This document shows, in pieces, positions 1 to 7,141 of a stretch of 38,819 nt of DNA; positions within the stretch are counted from its first letter, which is position 1; every line of letters begins with the position of its first letter. The position numbers were made by a program, and so were the translations under genes. Under the pieces are notes generated by a model. It saw only the letters and a program-made list of their open reading frames with translations, was not told where the DNA came from and did no database searches. Source of the DNA: Zetaproteobacteria bacterium (GTDB lineage: Bacteria > Pseudomonadota > Zetaproteobacteria > Mariprofundales > Mariprofundaceae); assembly GCA_003233235.1 (NCBI GenBank), contig QILF01000129.1, forward strand, positions 1 through 38,819, given 5' to 3'.

Positions 1-97
1 ATGTGCACGTAATAGCACGGCTATTGCGAAACATTGCAACGCCGAGTTGGTGCATTATAAATGTAAAATGCAAATCCATGAATTGATCAGCGCTTCC
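1..97. mobile_element. Right end of an IS5-like MITE, cut by the window edge
   Basis: The terminus at about 67-97 (ending CAGCGCTTCC) matches the right end of the complete element at 749-932 and is followed by CTAG, the same flank as there. A short stretch near 13-24 (TAGCACGGCTAT) also matches the interior of that element. The left end lies outside the window. The copy ends five bases before the cyclase stop codon. No transposase is visible. Confidence 0.55.
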
Positions 98-102
98 CTA
101 GT

Positions 103-741
103 TTACGCCAATGACTCCTGCTTTTCTATCCGGTAGACGTCTATCGGCAGGGCTTTCCCTTTGAATTGCTGGCGTCGAAAAAAATGACAATGCATTTCGG
201 CAAAGTCAGAAGGCAAGGCACTTCGAGCCTCATCGGTAATCAAGGCTTGAAACGGCCCGGCAATACCACACAATCGCGCTGCGGTATTCACGACATCGCC
301 AATCACAGTAAATTCACGGCGCTCTTCAATCCCCAACAAACCCAGCAGCACCTTGCCGTCGTTGATGCCGAAACCAACCGGACTGGGCAATGTCAATCCC
401 GTAGTTTCCTGTTCCCTAAGCACATCCAGCATGTCCAAAACACAATTTACGGCACGAAATACACGTTGTTCACCGGAAAAACAGGCGAGCAAACCATCGC
501 CGAGGAATTTATTAACACTACCCTGATGCCTAATCACCAATCGCGTCTGGGTGGCCAAACTGGCATTGATAGCGGCATACACTTGGCGAGCCGGATGCGC
601 TTCTGCCAACTGTGTAAAACCGCGCATATCACTGAACAAAATAGTCATTTCCGCATCAAATGCCAGATCATCCGGAAAACCCGGAGCGATTGAGTCCAGC
701 ATTTCCAATGTTTCCGGTGGCAGGAAGGTCGATAGCGTCAT
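103..741 (-). CDS. Stand-alone class III adenylate/guanylate cyclase catalytic domain
   Basis: The 212-residue product is almost entirely a class III nucleotidyl cyclase domain, predicted to make cAMP (or cGMP) from the nucleoside triphosphate. Visible motifs are the first metal-binding stretch TILFSDMRGFT (about residues 33-43), the second metal Asp in NKFLGDG (about 77-83), and the transition-state region EFTVIGDVVNTAARLCG (about 143-159). Lys in VNKFLGD and the Thr before VIGD favour ATP as substrate, by family knowledge. No transmembrane, FHA, CHASE or HAMP region is present, which is unusual since most such cyclases carry a sensor. The ATG sits only 7 bases from a MITE end and has no recognisable Shine-Dalgarno; an in-frame stop lies just upstream of it. 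The gene may be a decapitated remnant or may depend on promoter signals in the MITE. Confidence 0.85.
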   Translation of the reverse strand: MTLSTFLPPETLEMLDSIAPGFPDDLAFDAEMTILFSDMRGFTQLAEAHPARQVYAAINASLATQTRLVIRHQGSVNKFLGDGLLACFSGEQRVFRAVNCVLDMLDVLREQETTGLTLPSPVGFGINDGKVLLGLLGIEERREFTVIGDVVNTAARLCGIAGPFQALITDEARSALPSDFAEMHCHFFRRQQFKGKALPIDVYRIEKQESLA

Positions 742-748
742 GTTTTAG

Positions 749-932
749 GGAAGTGCTGAATAAAGCTGGTTCGATGCTGATGCAATGAAAAACGCGCGAG
801 TTCAAGGCAAAGATTGCAATCCATAGCACCGCTATGGTGACCGGAGGAAATACCTGTGGTGTTCAAATCTTTAACGCGGAAATCGTTCATTTTACGTGCA
901 GGGTCACGAATCATGGTTTGTTCAGCGCCTCC
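749..932. mobile_element. IS5-like MITE, complete, non-coding
   Basis: The ends are imperfect inverted repeats of about 29 bp: left GGAAGTGCTGAATAAAGC, right (reverse complement) GGAGGCGCTGAACAAACC. They are flanked by TTAG on the left and CTAG on the right, fitting the YTAR-type 4-bp target of IS5-group elements (family knowledge). The interior has an imperfect palindrome at about 815-845 and no credible ORF. A diverged copy ends at 97 and a relic of the left end lies at 8958-8995. Assignment to IS5 rests on the end sequence and target only. Confidence 0.65.
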
Positions 933-936
933 CTAG

Positions 937-1057
937 TGTCCTGCCCCGTAGAAGAGCGTACCATCAGAGCCACCCCAAAGCGCCAAGGCAAGGCGCGCCC
1001 CTTGCCGCACATCCCGCCAGTACTCGCTGATAGTGCGCGCTTCTACGGGATAGGACA
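937..1057. mobile_element. Second MITE-like element with about 35-bp inverted ends
   Basis: The left end TGTCCTGCCCCGTAGAAG and the reverse complement of the right end TGTCCTATCCCGTAGAAG agree closely and continue to match for about 35 bp. CTAG lies outside both ends (933-936 and 1058-1061), so it is either a 4-bp target duplication or part of the palindrome. The left CTAG is also the outer flank of the IS5-like element, so the two are directly abutted. The family is not recognised, and there is no coding capacity. Confidence 0.6.
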
Positions 1058-1110
1058 CTAGGTAAAAAACCCGCCGTAAGGCAGTCATCGGCGACTTTTG
1101 TTAAGAGGAA

Positions 1111-1230
1111 ATGGCTGAACATACTTGTGAACATACTCGTGAGTCAGCAAATCAAGTGCCATGTTGCGCATATCATTTCCATTTGAATGCTCAACAGCTA
1201 GCCTGCAAAAATGGACACCACACCGATTAG
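1111..1230 (+). CDS. Possible 39-residue Cys/His-rich small protein
   Basis: A short ATG-initiated frame ends in TAG 20 bases inside the thioesterase gene. The peptide would have four Cys (6, 18, 19, 32) and six His (4, 8, 22, 24, 36, 37), a composition suggestive of metal binding but without a known motif. An AGAGGA stretch precedes the ATG but is too close for an ideal ribosome site. A 12-bp direct repeat (TGAACATACTTG/TGAACATACTCG, 1116-1139) makes up its N-terminal codons, so the composition may simply reflect repeat DNA. It could serve as a leader peptide coupling translation to the next gene. Function unknown. Confidence 0.2.
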   Translation: MAEHTCEHTRESANQVPCCAYHFHLNAQQLACKNGHHTD

Positions 1231-1648
1231 CACAACGTGTATATCCACTGTCTACACTGTTCAAGACAACGATTTGAATGGCTACCACGTCTTGCATGGC
1301 GGCCGGCTACTCACGCTGGCCGATGAAGTGGGTTTCCTTGCCGCGCACCGCTTTTGCAACTTCGACTGTATGACCGTAGCGGTGCACCGGGCCAGATTTC
1401 ACTACCCGTGTAAATGCGGAGAAACACTTCAAATCAAAGCACAGGTCGCATTAACCGGCAACAGCAGTATGTGGGTTCCAATTGAATTCATAAACACCGA
1501 GCGTGTCTGCATCATGGATGCTGTATTCGTCTATGTTGCAGTGGATTCACAGCGACAGCCACTGCATATCGGGCAGATTATTGCAAAAACATCGCACGAG
1601 AAAGCATTGCAGCAGCGCATGCAAGAACTTAAAACAAACATCCGTTAA
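1211..1648 (+). CDS. Hot-dog fold acyl-CoA thioesterase family protein
   Basis: The 145-residue product has the pattern of the acyl-CoA thioesterase (4HBT/YciA-BACH) family: NGYHVLHGGRLLTLADEVGFLAA at about residues 23-46 holds the conserved Asn, His-Gly-Gly and catalytic Asp positions. The following beta strands (VAVHRARFHYPCKCGETLQI) fit the substrate tunnel. It likely hydrolyses acyl-CoA thioesters in the cytoplasm; chain specificity cannot be read. Length matches one hot-dog domain. The start is weakly supported because no clear Shine-Dalgarno precedes it. The EEP-family gene follows after 14 bases on the same strand and may be co-transcribed. Confidence 0.75.
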   Translation: MDTTPISTTCISTVYTVQDNDLNGYHVLHGGRLLTLADEVGFLAAHRFCNFDCMTVAVHRARFHYPCKCGETLQIKAQVALTGNSSMWVPIEFINTERVCIMDAVFVYVAVDSQRQPLHIGQIIAKTSHEKALQQRMQELKTNIR

Positions 1649-1662
1649 AAGGGCGGTAACGC

Positions 1663-2475
1663 ATGAAGCAGCATCTTTCAGAACAAACTGGGAGAATGAA
1701 CCGGGAGAATAAACTGGGCAAAACTTTATCGCCGCTCAGATTCAGGCTGGCCAGCTACAATATTCAGGCCGGTATCGGTTCCCGTCGCATGCGCCATATG
1801 CTGACCTATAGCTTCCGTTATCTGTTACCGCACAGGCAAACTATCGCCAATCTTGACCGCATTGCCGAACAAATGAATTTCGATATCATCGGCCTGCAGG
1901 AAGCCGATTGCGGTTCATTTCGCAGCCGATATATTCAGCAGGCGCAATACATTGCCTTCCGCGCCAATCTACCTTACTGCTACACCCAAACCACGCGCGA
2001 TATCGGCGCAATTGCCAGCATCGGCCTTGGCCTGATAAGCCGCTATCCCTGCGTTCATTTAGAGCGCCATAGACTGCCTGCTTCACGACATGGGCGCGGC
2101 TTAATGGAGGGTTTGTTTCACATCGGAAATAGCGATCTGGCAATATTCGTAACGCATTTATCCCTACAAAAATCAAGCCGAATACGCCAATTACGTTACA
2201 TCGTGAACCGCTTGCGACAGCATGAAAACGTCATCCTTCTCGGCGATTTAAACTGTGAGCCGGATTCGGAAGAGTTCCGCTTTTTATTCGAAGAAGCCAA
2301 TCTGAAAATGCCCGCTACCCTGCTCCGGACATTTCCCAGTTGGCAGCCGCAACGTCACCTTGATCATATTCTGGTGCGTGGGAGAATGCGAATTCTAAAA
2401 CTCGAAACCATGCCGTTTATCGGCTCGGATCACCTGCCAATCTGCGCAGAAATTGAACTTTATGATAACAACTGA
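1663..2475 (+). CDS. Endonuclease/exonuclease/phosphatase (EEP) family protein
   Basis: This 270-residue protein shows the complete EEP signature in order: SYNIQAG (about residue 29), GLQEAD (about 76, metal-binding Glu), RGLMEGL (about 146), THLSL (about 164), LLGDLNCEPD (about 192, Asp-x-Asn), HLDHILV (about 232), and terminal GSDHLPI (about 255, catalytic His). The fold covers nucleases, inositol-phosphate phosphatases and sphingomyelinases, so the substrate is open. There is no signal peptide, suggesting a cytoplasmic enzyme. An alternative ATG at 1696 would remove an 11-residue, poorly conserved N-terminus. It follows the thioesterase closely. Confidence 0.85.
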   Translation: MKQHLSEQTGRMNRENKLGKTLSPLRFRLASYNIQAGIGSRRMRHMLTYSFRYLLPHRQTIANLDRIAEQMNFDIIGLQEADCGSFRSRYIQQAQYIAFRANLPYCYTQTTRDIGAIASIGLGLISRYPCVHLERHRLPASRHGRGLMEGLFHIGNSDLAIFVTHLSLQKSSRIRQLRYIVNRLRQHENVILLGDLNCEPDSEEFRFLFEEANLKMPATLLRTFPSWQPQRHLDHILVRGRMRILKLETMPFIGSDHLPICAEIELYDNN

Positions 2476-2512
2476 AACACAGCCACACAAAATAATCTGA
2501 AAATTAAAATAC

Positions 2513-2543
2513 AAAAAAAAAGACCCCGACAGGAGTCGGGGTC
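2513..2543 (-). terminator. Rho-independent terminator downstream of tRNA-Gln
   Basis: A perfect 9-bp stem GACCCCGAC/GTCGGGGTC with an AGGA loop is followed, reading on the minus strand, by nine T. It lies about 130 bases after the tRNA-Gln 3' end and just after the end of the convergent EEP gene, so it can also block read-through. Confidence 0.85.
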
Positions 2544-2671
2544 AAATAGTCCGGCGAAATTTATAGGGAGGGGAGGAGGGAATCGCGCCGAACTATGCGT
2601 AATTCTATCTTCTCTTTATTGATTAAAGATGAATTCGAAATTAAAAAACATTCACTTAAACACACAAAAAC

Positions 2672-2745
2672 TGGCTGGGGGACGAGGATTCGAACCTCGG
2701 TTGACGGAGTCAGAGTCCGTAGTCCTACCACTAGACGATCCCCCA
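2672..2745 (-). tRNA. tRNA-Gln (anticodon CTG)
   Basis: The cloverleaf reads on the minus strand. The acceptor pairs TGGGGGA with TCCCCCA, D-arm contains TCTAGTGGTAGGA, the anticodon stem CGGA/TCCG encloses loop CTCTGAC (anticodon CTG, reading CAG), and the T-arm is CGAGGTTCGAATCCTCG. CCA is encoded at 2672-2674. The U1-A72 pair is characteristic of glutamine tRNAs. It stands alone. Confidence 0.95.
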
Positions 2746-2760
2746 AACGGGAAGCGGAAC

Positions 2761-2786
2761 TCTATAAATGAAGTCTACCAAGTCAA
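2761..2786 (-). promoter_or_regulatory. Candidate sigma-70 promoter of tRNA-Gln
   Basis: On the minus strand a TTGACT (2781-2786) and TATAGA (2761-2766) lie upstream of the tRNA. The 14-bp spacer is short, so the true hexamers may be offset. The predicted start would be about 9 bases before the tRNA. Confidence 0.4.
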
Positions 2787-2859
2787 CCATGCCCGATGAC
2801 CCGTATCAGAAGCACATTAGCTGCCCTGTTTTAGAAAAAAATAAATTGTCCGTATTAAC

Positions 2860-2985
2860 GAGCCACTTGCAAAAGTCGTGAGCGGCGATTTTCGGTAAAT
2901 GGAACCACCATTCACCTCATTCCAACTCAAAATCGCACTCGAAGTGGGATTGCAACTCATCCACCCAGATTTTTGCAAGCGGCTC
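2860..2985. mobile_element. MITE copy 1 (GAGCCACTTGCAAAAGTC family), 126 bp
   Basis: The element begins GAGCCACTTGCAAAAGTC and ends in its near inverted complement (TTTTTGCAAGCGGCTC). TAAC flanks both sides (2856-2859, 2986-2989) as a 4-bp target duplication. The interior carries the shared module ATGGAACCACCATTCACCTC found in copies 3 and 4. It is non-coding. Confidence 0.85.
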
Positions 2986-3046
2986 TAACGGTTTATCACA
3001 GGTGAACCGAACAGAATCACTAGAAAAAATTACGCGAAGGGTAAAG

Positions 3047-3077
3047 GTGGTTTGTTGAAAGACATGCTTTCAGCCAC
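3047..3077 (-). terminator. Possible hairpin after the rmlA-rmlB-tviB operon
   Basis: TGAAAG/CTTTCA pairs around a 5-base loop and is extended by GTGG/CCAC across bulges, about 45 bases downstream of the tviB-like stop. There is no T-run, so termination is uncertain. Confidence 0.25.
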
Positions 3078-3120
3078 TGTATCTCAGAACTAACAAAGGA
3101 GATAATAACAAGCGGTTTAC

Positions 3121-4410
3121 TCACAAGCGCCACACCCGGAATCCGGCCTGTCGCAAGGCGTTCCGGTCAAATGTGGATTTCACATCCATAAACGGAATCG
3201 CACGCCTGTCGGCAAAGTCAGCGAAATATTCCACATTCGTATCGACCAGCTCGCGATGTGCCACGGCAGCCACAATCGCATCCACGTTGCTGATTTTTTC
3301 CAACGTAACCAGTTCAATACCATATTCATGTTTTGCTTCACTGGCATCCGCCACAGGATCATGCACCAGCACATCTATGCCGTAGCTCTCAAGTTCGCGA
3401 ATCACATCAATCACCCGTGAGTTGCGCAAATCAGCACAATCCTCTTTGAAGGTTAAACCAAGGACCAGCACGCGCGCCCCTTTGACCACCCCTCCGGCAT
3501 CAATCATCTGCCGCACCGTCTGCTCGGCAATATAACGACCCATCCCGTCATTAATTTGCCGACCGGACAGAATCACATCCGGATGATAGCCCGCCATTTC
3601 CGCCTTGTAGGTCAAATAATACGGGTCCACGCCAATACAATGCCCGCCAACCAGGCCCGGACGAAACGGCAGAAAGTTCCATTTCGTCCCTGCGGCTTCC
3701 AGCACGTCAAGCGTATCAATGCCCAGCTTATCGAAAATGATGGATAACTCATTCATCAGCGCAATATTCATGTCGCGCTGGGTGTTTTCGATGACTTTGG
3801 CCGCCTCGGCAACACGAATAGCCGGTGCCCGGTGTACGCCAGCCTCAATAATCATTTCATAAAGCGTCGCCACCTGTTCCAGCGTATCCGCATCCTGTCC
3901 GGAAACAATCTTCACAATACGTTCCAGCGTATGCACCTTGTCGCCGGGATTCACCCGTTCCGGCGAATAGCCCACCGTGAATCCCACGCCGCATTTCAAT
4001 CCCGATTCGCGTTCCAGAATCGGCACACAAATATCCTCGCTAACACCCGGATAGACCGTCGATTCAAAAATCACAACCGCTCCCGGTTTGAGGTTCCGGC
4101 CCACGGTTTCTGTCGCCCGGATAACAGGCGTAAGGTTTGGTTGATGCGCATGATCCACCGGCGTTGGAACCGCCACAATAACAAAATCCCCTTCAACAAT
4201 TTGTGCAGCATCCGTGGTATAGGCCAATTTATCCGCCCGCACAAATAATGCATCATCCATCTCGCCCGTTGGATCAAAACCCTTGCGATACGCTGCTATT
4301 TTATCCTTGGAAATATCAAAACCAATCGTCTTCATCACACGCCCGAAGGCCAATGCCAGCGGCAAGCCGACATAACCAAGCCCAACGATGGATACCGTTT
4401 TATTGTTCAC
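3121..4410 (-). CDS. tviB: UDP-N-acetyl-hexosamine 6-dehydrogenase (TviB/WbpA type)
   Basis: This 429-residue protein is a nucleotide-sugar dehydrogenase that oxidises the C6 hydroxyl of a UDP-sugar to a carboxylate with two NAD+. The N-terminal Rossmann motif VGLGYVGLPLA lies at residues 10-20. The catalytic Cys258 sits in GGHCIGVDPYYLT, and the C-terminal UDP-binding domain includes VLGLTFKEDCADLRNS. These features fit the TviB/WbpA subgroup (UDP-GlcNAc or UDP-GalNAc to the uronic acid) better than UDP-glucose dehydrogenase, by family knowledge. The start overlaps the rmlB stop by 4 bases, so translation is probably coupled. It ends the operon. Product likely feeds capsule, exopolysaccharide or O-antigen. 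Exact substrate is inferred. Confidence 0.85.
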   Translation of the reverse strand: MNNKTVSIVGLGYVGLPLALAFGRVMKTIGFDISKDKIAAYRKGFDPTGEMDDALFVRADKLAYTTDAAQIVEGDFVIVAVPTPVDHAHQPNLTPVIRATETVGRNLKPGAVVIFESTVYPGVSEDICVPILERESGLKCGVGFTVGYSPERVNPGDKVHTLERIVKIVSGQDADTLEQVATLYEMIIEAGVHRAPAIRVAEAAKVIENTQRDMNIALMNELSIIFDKLGIDTLDVLEAAGTKWNFLPFRPGLVGGHCIGVDPYYLTYKAEMAGYHPDVILSGRQINDGMGRYIAEQTVRQMIDAGGVVKGARVLVLGLTFKEDCADLRNSRVIDVIRELESYGIDVLVHDPVADASEAKHEYGIELVTLEKISNVDAIVAAVAHRELVDTNVEYFADFADRRAIPFMDVKSTFDRNALRQAGFRVWRL

Positions 4411-5453
4411 AAAAACTCCTGTTTTCCAGCATTCAGCAACACACCCATTTTACTCAAATACCATGCCACGGTTTTACGTATTCCCGTCTCGAAGGTTTCG
4501 CATGGCTGCCAATCCAGCGCGGTGGAAATTTTCGAAGCATCAATCGCATAACGCCAATCATGCCCGGCGCGGTCCGTCACAAAGGAAATTAAATTGGCAT
4601 GCGGTGCATGTTGCGGAAAATACTCATCCATCAGCGTGCAAACCCGCTTCACAACCGCAAGATTCTCCCATTCGTTGCAACCACCGATATTATACACCTC
4701 ACCCGGCTTCCCTCGACGCAACACAGCATCAATGCCCGAGCAATGATCCTCAACATACAACCAATCACGGATGTTGCCGCCGTTGCCATAAACCGGAATT
4801 GACGACTGCGCCACACCATGGCGGATAATCGTCGGAATAAGCTTCTCGTCGTGCTGATATGCCCCGTAATTATTCGAACAATTGCTGGTCGTTACCGGCA
4901 GGTTGTAGGTATGAAACCAGGCACGTGCCAAGTGATCAGAAGCGGCCTTGCTGGCCGAATACGGCGAATTCGGCGCATAGGGCGTGTGTTCGGTAAATGC
5001 TGCATCCTGTTTAGCCAACGTACCGTAAACCTCATCGGTGGAAACATGGTGAAAACGGCATTGCGATTGGCTCCAGCCCTGCTCATCCAGCCAATAAGCG
5101 CGTGCGGACTCAAGCAGGGTATAGGTTCCCGTCACATTGGTTTTAATAAAAATTTCCGGGCCGGAAATGGAATTATCCACATGCGATTCAGCAGCAAAAT
5201 GAACAATGCAATCAATATGGTACTCACGCAACAGGCCATCCACCCGTTCGCGATCACAAATATCGCCCTGCACAAAAACATGCCGCGATTCATCCGGCAA
5301 ATCACGTAGATTTTCCAGCGAACCGGCATAGGTCAGTGCATCCAGATTCACAATACGTACCCCGGAATCATTTTTCAGCATATAACGAACAAAATTGCAG
5401 CCGATAAAACCCGCTCCGCCAGTCACCATGATATTGCGCGGCGAATAATTCAT
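4407..5453 (-). CDS. rmlB: dTDP-glucose 4,6-dehydratase
   Basis: This 348-residue short-chain dehydrogenase converts dTDP-D-glucose to dTDP-4-keto-6-deoxy-D-glucose. It shows the NAD-binding TGGAGFIG (residues 11-18), the diagnostic STDEVYG with catalytic Asp/Glu (about 138-144), the catalytic YSASK (Tyr-x3-Lys), and [17 protein letters not shown], typical of RmlB. It overlaps rmlA upstream and the dehydrogenase downstream by 4 bases each. No rmlC or rmlD lies nearby, so the keto-sugar may go to an aminotransferase or other branch encoded elsewhere. Confidence 0.95.
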   Translation of the reverse strand: MNYSPRNIMVTGGAGFIGCNFVRYMLKNDSGVRIVNLDALTYAGSLENLRDLPDESRHVFVQGDICDRERVDGLLREYHIDCIVHFAAESHVDNSISGPEIFIKTNVTGTYTLLESARAYWLDEQGWSQSQCRFHHVSTDEVYGTLAKQDAAFTEHTPYAPNSPYSASKAASDHLARAWFHTYNLPVTTSNCSNNYGAYQHDEKLIPTIIRHGVAQSSIPVYGNGGNIRDWLYVEDHCSGIDAVLRRGKPGEVYNIGGCNEWENLAVVKRVCTLMDEYFPQHAPHANLISFVTDRAGHDWRYAIDASKISTALDWQPCETFETGIRKTVAWYLSKMGVLLNAGKQEFL

Positions 5454-6319
5454 GTTTCGTTCAGCAGCGATTGAAGATAAAAACCGTAATCACTTTTATT
5501 CAGCGGTGCGGCAAGCGCCAACAAATCCTCGTCGTCGATATAACCCATACGCCAGGCTACTTCTTCAAGACAACCGATTTTCATTCCCTGTCTGCGCTCA
5601 ATCACCTCCACATAACGCGCCGCATCCATCAACGATTCGTGTGTTCCGGTATCCAGCCATGCCGCGCCCCGGCCAAGCAATTCGGCACTGAGTTTACCCT
5701 GCTCCAGATACCACTGGTTGATAGAGGTAATTTCCAACTCTCCGCGCGCCGACGGCTGCACATTTTTCGCAACATCAACCACCTGATTGTCGTAAAAATA
5801 AAGCCCGGTCACGGCCCAGCGGGATTTTGGATTTCGCGGTTTCTCTGCAAGCGATAACACCTGCCCGGAGGCACCAATTTCCGCTACACCGTAACGCTCC
5901 GGATCACGTACCTGATAACAAAACACCGTCGCCCCTTCATCGCGGCTCACTGCTTTGTGCAATGTCGGTGCCAGCCCTTGCGCGTAAAAAATATTATCAC
6001 CAAGAATCAGCGCCACCGGCGAATCGTCGATAAATTCGGAACCGATGAGGAAAGCTTCAGCTAAACCGCGAGGTTGCGACTGTTCAGCATAAGAGAAATT
6101 CAGGCCCCACTGCCTGCCATCACCAAGCAACTGCCTGAATCTGGGCAAATCCTGCGGCGTTGAAATAATCAGAATATCGCGAATACCGGCCAACATCAGC
6201 ACCGAAAGCGGATAATAAATCATCGGCTTGTCGTAAACCGGAAGCAATTGCTTGCTGATCACATGCGTTGCCGGGTAAAGGCGTGTTCCCGTGCCTCCGG
6301 CAAGAATTATACCCTTCAT
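5450..6319 (-). CDS. rmlA: Glucose-1-phosphate thymidylyltransferase
   Basis: RmlA makes dTDP-glucose from dTTP and glucose-1-phosphate, the first step of the dTDP-deoxysugar pathway. The N-terminus [16 protein letters not shown] is the canonical nucleotide-binding loop, followed by [18 protein letters not shown] and LGDNIFY. I chose the ATG at 6319 over an upstream in-frame start at 6364, because it begins at the conserved MKGIILAGG and has GGAG 8 bases ahead. The 289-residue length is standard. First gene of the operon; the glucose-1-phosphate could come from the AlgC-type mutase at 12735. Confidence 0.95.
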   Translation of the reverse strand: MKGIILAGGTGTRLYPATHVISKQLLPVYDKPMIYYPLSVLMLAGIRDILIISTPQDLPRFRQLLGDGRQWGLNFSYAEQSQPRGLAEAFLIGSEFIDDSPVALILGDNIFYAQGLAPTLHKAVSRDEGATVFCYQVRDPERYGVAEIGASGQVLSLAEKPRNPKSRWAVTGLYFYDNQVVDVAKNVQPSARGELEITSINQWYLEQGKLSAELLGRGAAWLDTGTHESLMDAARYVEVIERRQGMKIGCLEEVAWRMGYIDDEDLLALAAPLNKSDYGFYLQSLLNET

Positions 6320-6426
6320 CGACGCATCTCCTGTTACCAAATGAACGAACAAAGCTAACCACAACGCGCCCGCGAATCCAACAGCCCGTTGCCAGTCGTC
6401 GTTCTATATAAACAGCAAGCGTGTAG

Positions 6427-6472
6427 ACATCAGATGTGTGCATCAGATGTGTACATCAGATGCATACGTCAG
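6427..6472. repeat. Three and a half tandem 13-bp repeats upstream of rmlA
   Basis: Units ACATCAGATGTGT, GCATCAGATGTGT, ACATCAGATGCAT and a partial ACGTCAG run head to tail. Each contains the near-palindrome ACATCAGATGT. They lie 108-153 bases upstream of the rmlA start, a position that suits an operator array, though they may be simple replication slippage. Confidence 0.6.
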
Positions 6473-6530
6473 GTTCCATTTCAGGTATCAAGCAAGTAAC
6501 ATTCGCCGCCCGTGGAAATTCCGACGCACG

Positions 6531-6570
6531 ATTAGTTCCGCTGGATAGAGCGCAGCCCTCCGAATAGAAT
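6531..6570 (+). pseudogene. tRNA-Arg relic (D-arm and anticodon region only)
   Basis: TAGTTCCGCTGGATAGAGC then, after the same 5-base gap, CCTCCGAA aligns without gaps to the intact tRNA-Arg at 6758. Twelve identical bases in the D-arm and eight at the anticodon are preserved. The acceptor and T-arm are absent, so no functional tRNA can form. It lies 232 bases upstream of the matching point in the intact gene. Confidence 0.6.
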
Positions 6571-6757
6571 ACTCACCCTTTGACTTTGGTCGCGTGAGCA
6601 AGACTTTCTATATTAAAAACAAGAGGTTAGGGACACTGAGGTTAAGGGTTATTTTTTCGTGTGAGCAAATCGCGACCCTTTGGTGACCACGACATTTGAT
6701 TTCCCCTTTTAAGACAATAGATTGCGCGTGGTCACAAGTTTGCTAACTTCTCAAAAT

Positions 6758-6834
6758 GCACCCTTAGCTCAGCTGGATAGAGCATGCGCCTCCGAAGCGC
6801 AAGGCCAGTGGTTCGAATCCACTAGGGTGCACCA
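6758..6834 (+). tRNA. tRNA-Arg (anticodon CCG)
   Basis: A full cloverleaf is seen: acceptor GCACCCT/AGGGTGC, D-arm GCTCAGCTGGATAGAGC, anticodon stem TGCGC/GCGCA with loop CTCCGAA (anticodon CCG, reading CGG), T-arm CCAGTGGTTCGAATCCACTAG, discriminator A and encoded CCA. Confidence 0.95.
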
Positions 6835-6853
6835 TTTTACACTTTAGAATAAG

Positions 6854-6942
6854 GAGCCACTTGCAAAAGTCGTGAGCGGCGATTTTCTTCCCCACTTCGA
6901 GTGCGATTGCAACTCATCCACCCAGACTTTTGCAAGTGGCTC
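6854..6942. mobile_element. MITE copy 2 (GAGCCACTTGCAAAAGTC family), 89 bp
   Basis: The shortest copy: the 18-bp termini are perfect inverted repeats and TAAG flanks both ends (6850-6853, 6943-6946). The central module present in the other copies is missing. It lies between tRNA-Arg and hipB. Confidence 0.9.
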
Positions 6943-7047
6943 TAAGAACTATTTGAAATTTCATTGTTTTTCCATGCCGCTGTGTGACCAGTTTAGTGGC
7001 TAAACCGCTGAAGCGACAAGGCAATACTGTTAGTTGAGATATTGTCC

Positions 7048-7138
7048 CAGACCTCTGAAGAGCTATGTCTATTTTAGACCCTTAAAGGTCTATATTTACT
7101 ATAGACCTCTAAAGGTCTATAGTGACACCTGAGGTGTC
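7048..7138. promoter_or_regulatory. hipBA operator array
   Basis: Two palindromes TAGACC-N6-GGTCTA stand at 7075-7092 and 7102-7119, and a degenerate one (CAGACC-N6-GAGCTA) at 7048-7065. All three are exactly 27 bp apart. A different palindrome GACACC-TGA-GGTGTC (7124-7138) overlaps the hipB Shine-Dalgarno (GAGGT). HipB family antitoxins bind such inverted repeats to repress their own operon, so the array is inferred to be the autoregulatory site. Confidence 0.75.
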
Positions 7139-7141
7139 GAT

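Larger units (their letters stand above)
6365..6757. other. Gene-free stretch between rmlA and tRNA-Arg
   Basis: It holds the 13-bp tandem repeats, a tRNA-Arg relic (6531-6570) and a 9-bp inverted repeat GTGACCACG (6683-6691)/CGTGGTCAC (6727-6735). A possible tRNA-Arg promoter, TTGCGC (6722-6727) and TAACTT (6744-6749) with 16 bp between, sits at its end. No coding sequence is supported. Confidence 0.5.

Noticed and set aside
2561-2746. 61-residue minus-strand reading frame
   Set aside because: It runs through the tRNA-Gln gene and has no protein similarity; the tRNA explains the sequence.
3832-5309. Several plus-strand frames opposite rmlB and tviB
   Set aside because: They are antisense to well-supported enzymes and show no domain signal.
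6427-6472. CRISPR-like array
   Set aside because: Repeats are 13 bp and directly adjoining without spacers, and no cas gene is present.
6683-6735. Inverted repeat GTGACCACG/CGTGGTCAC as transposon ends
   Set aside because: Only 9 bp with a 35-bp interior and no flanking duplication; too little to call a mobile element.
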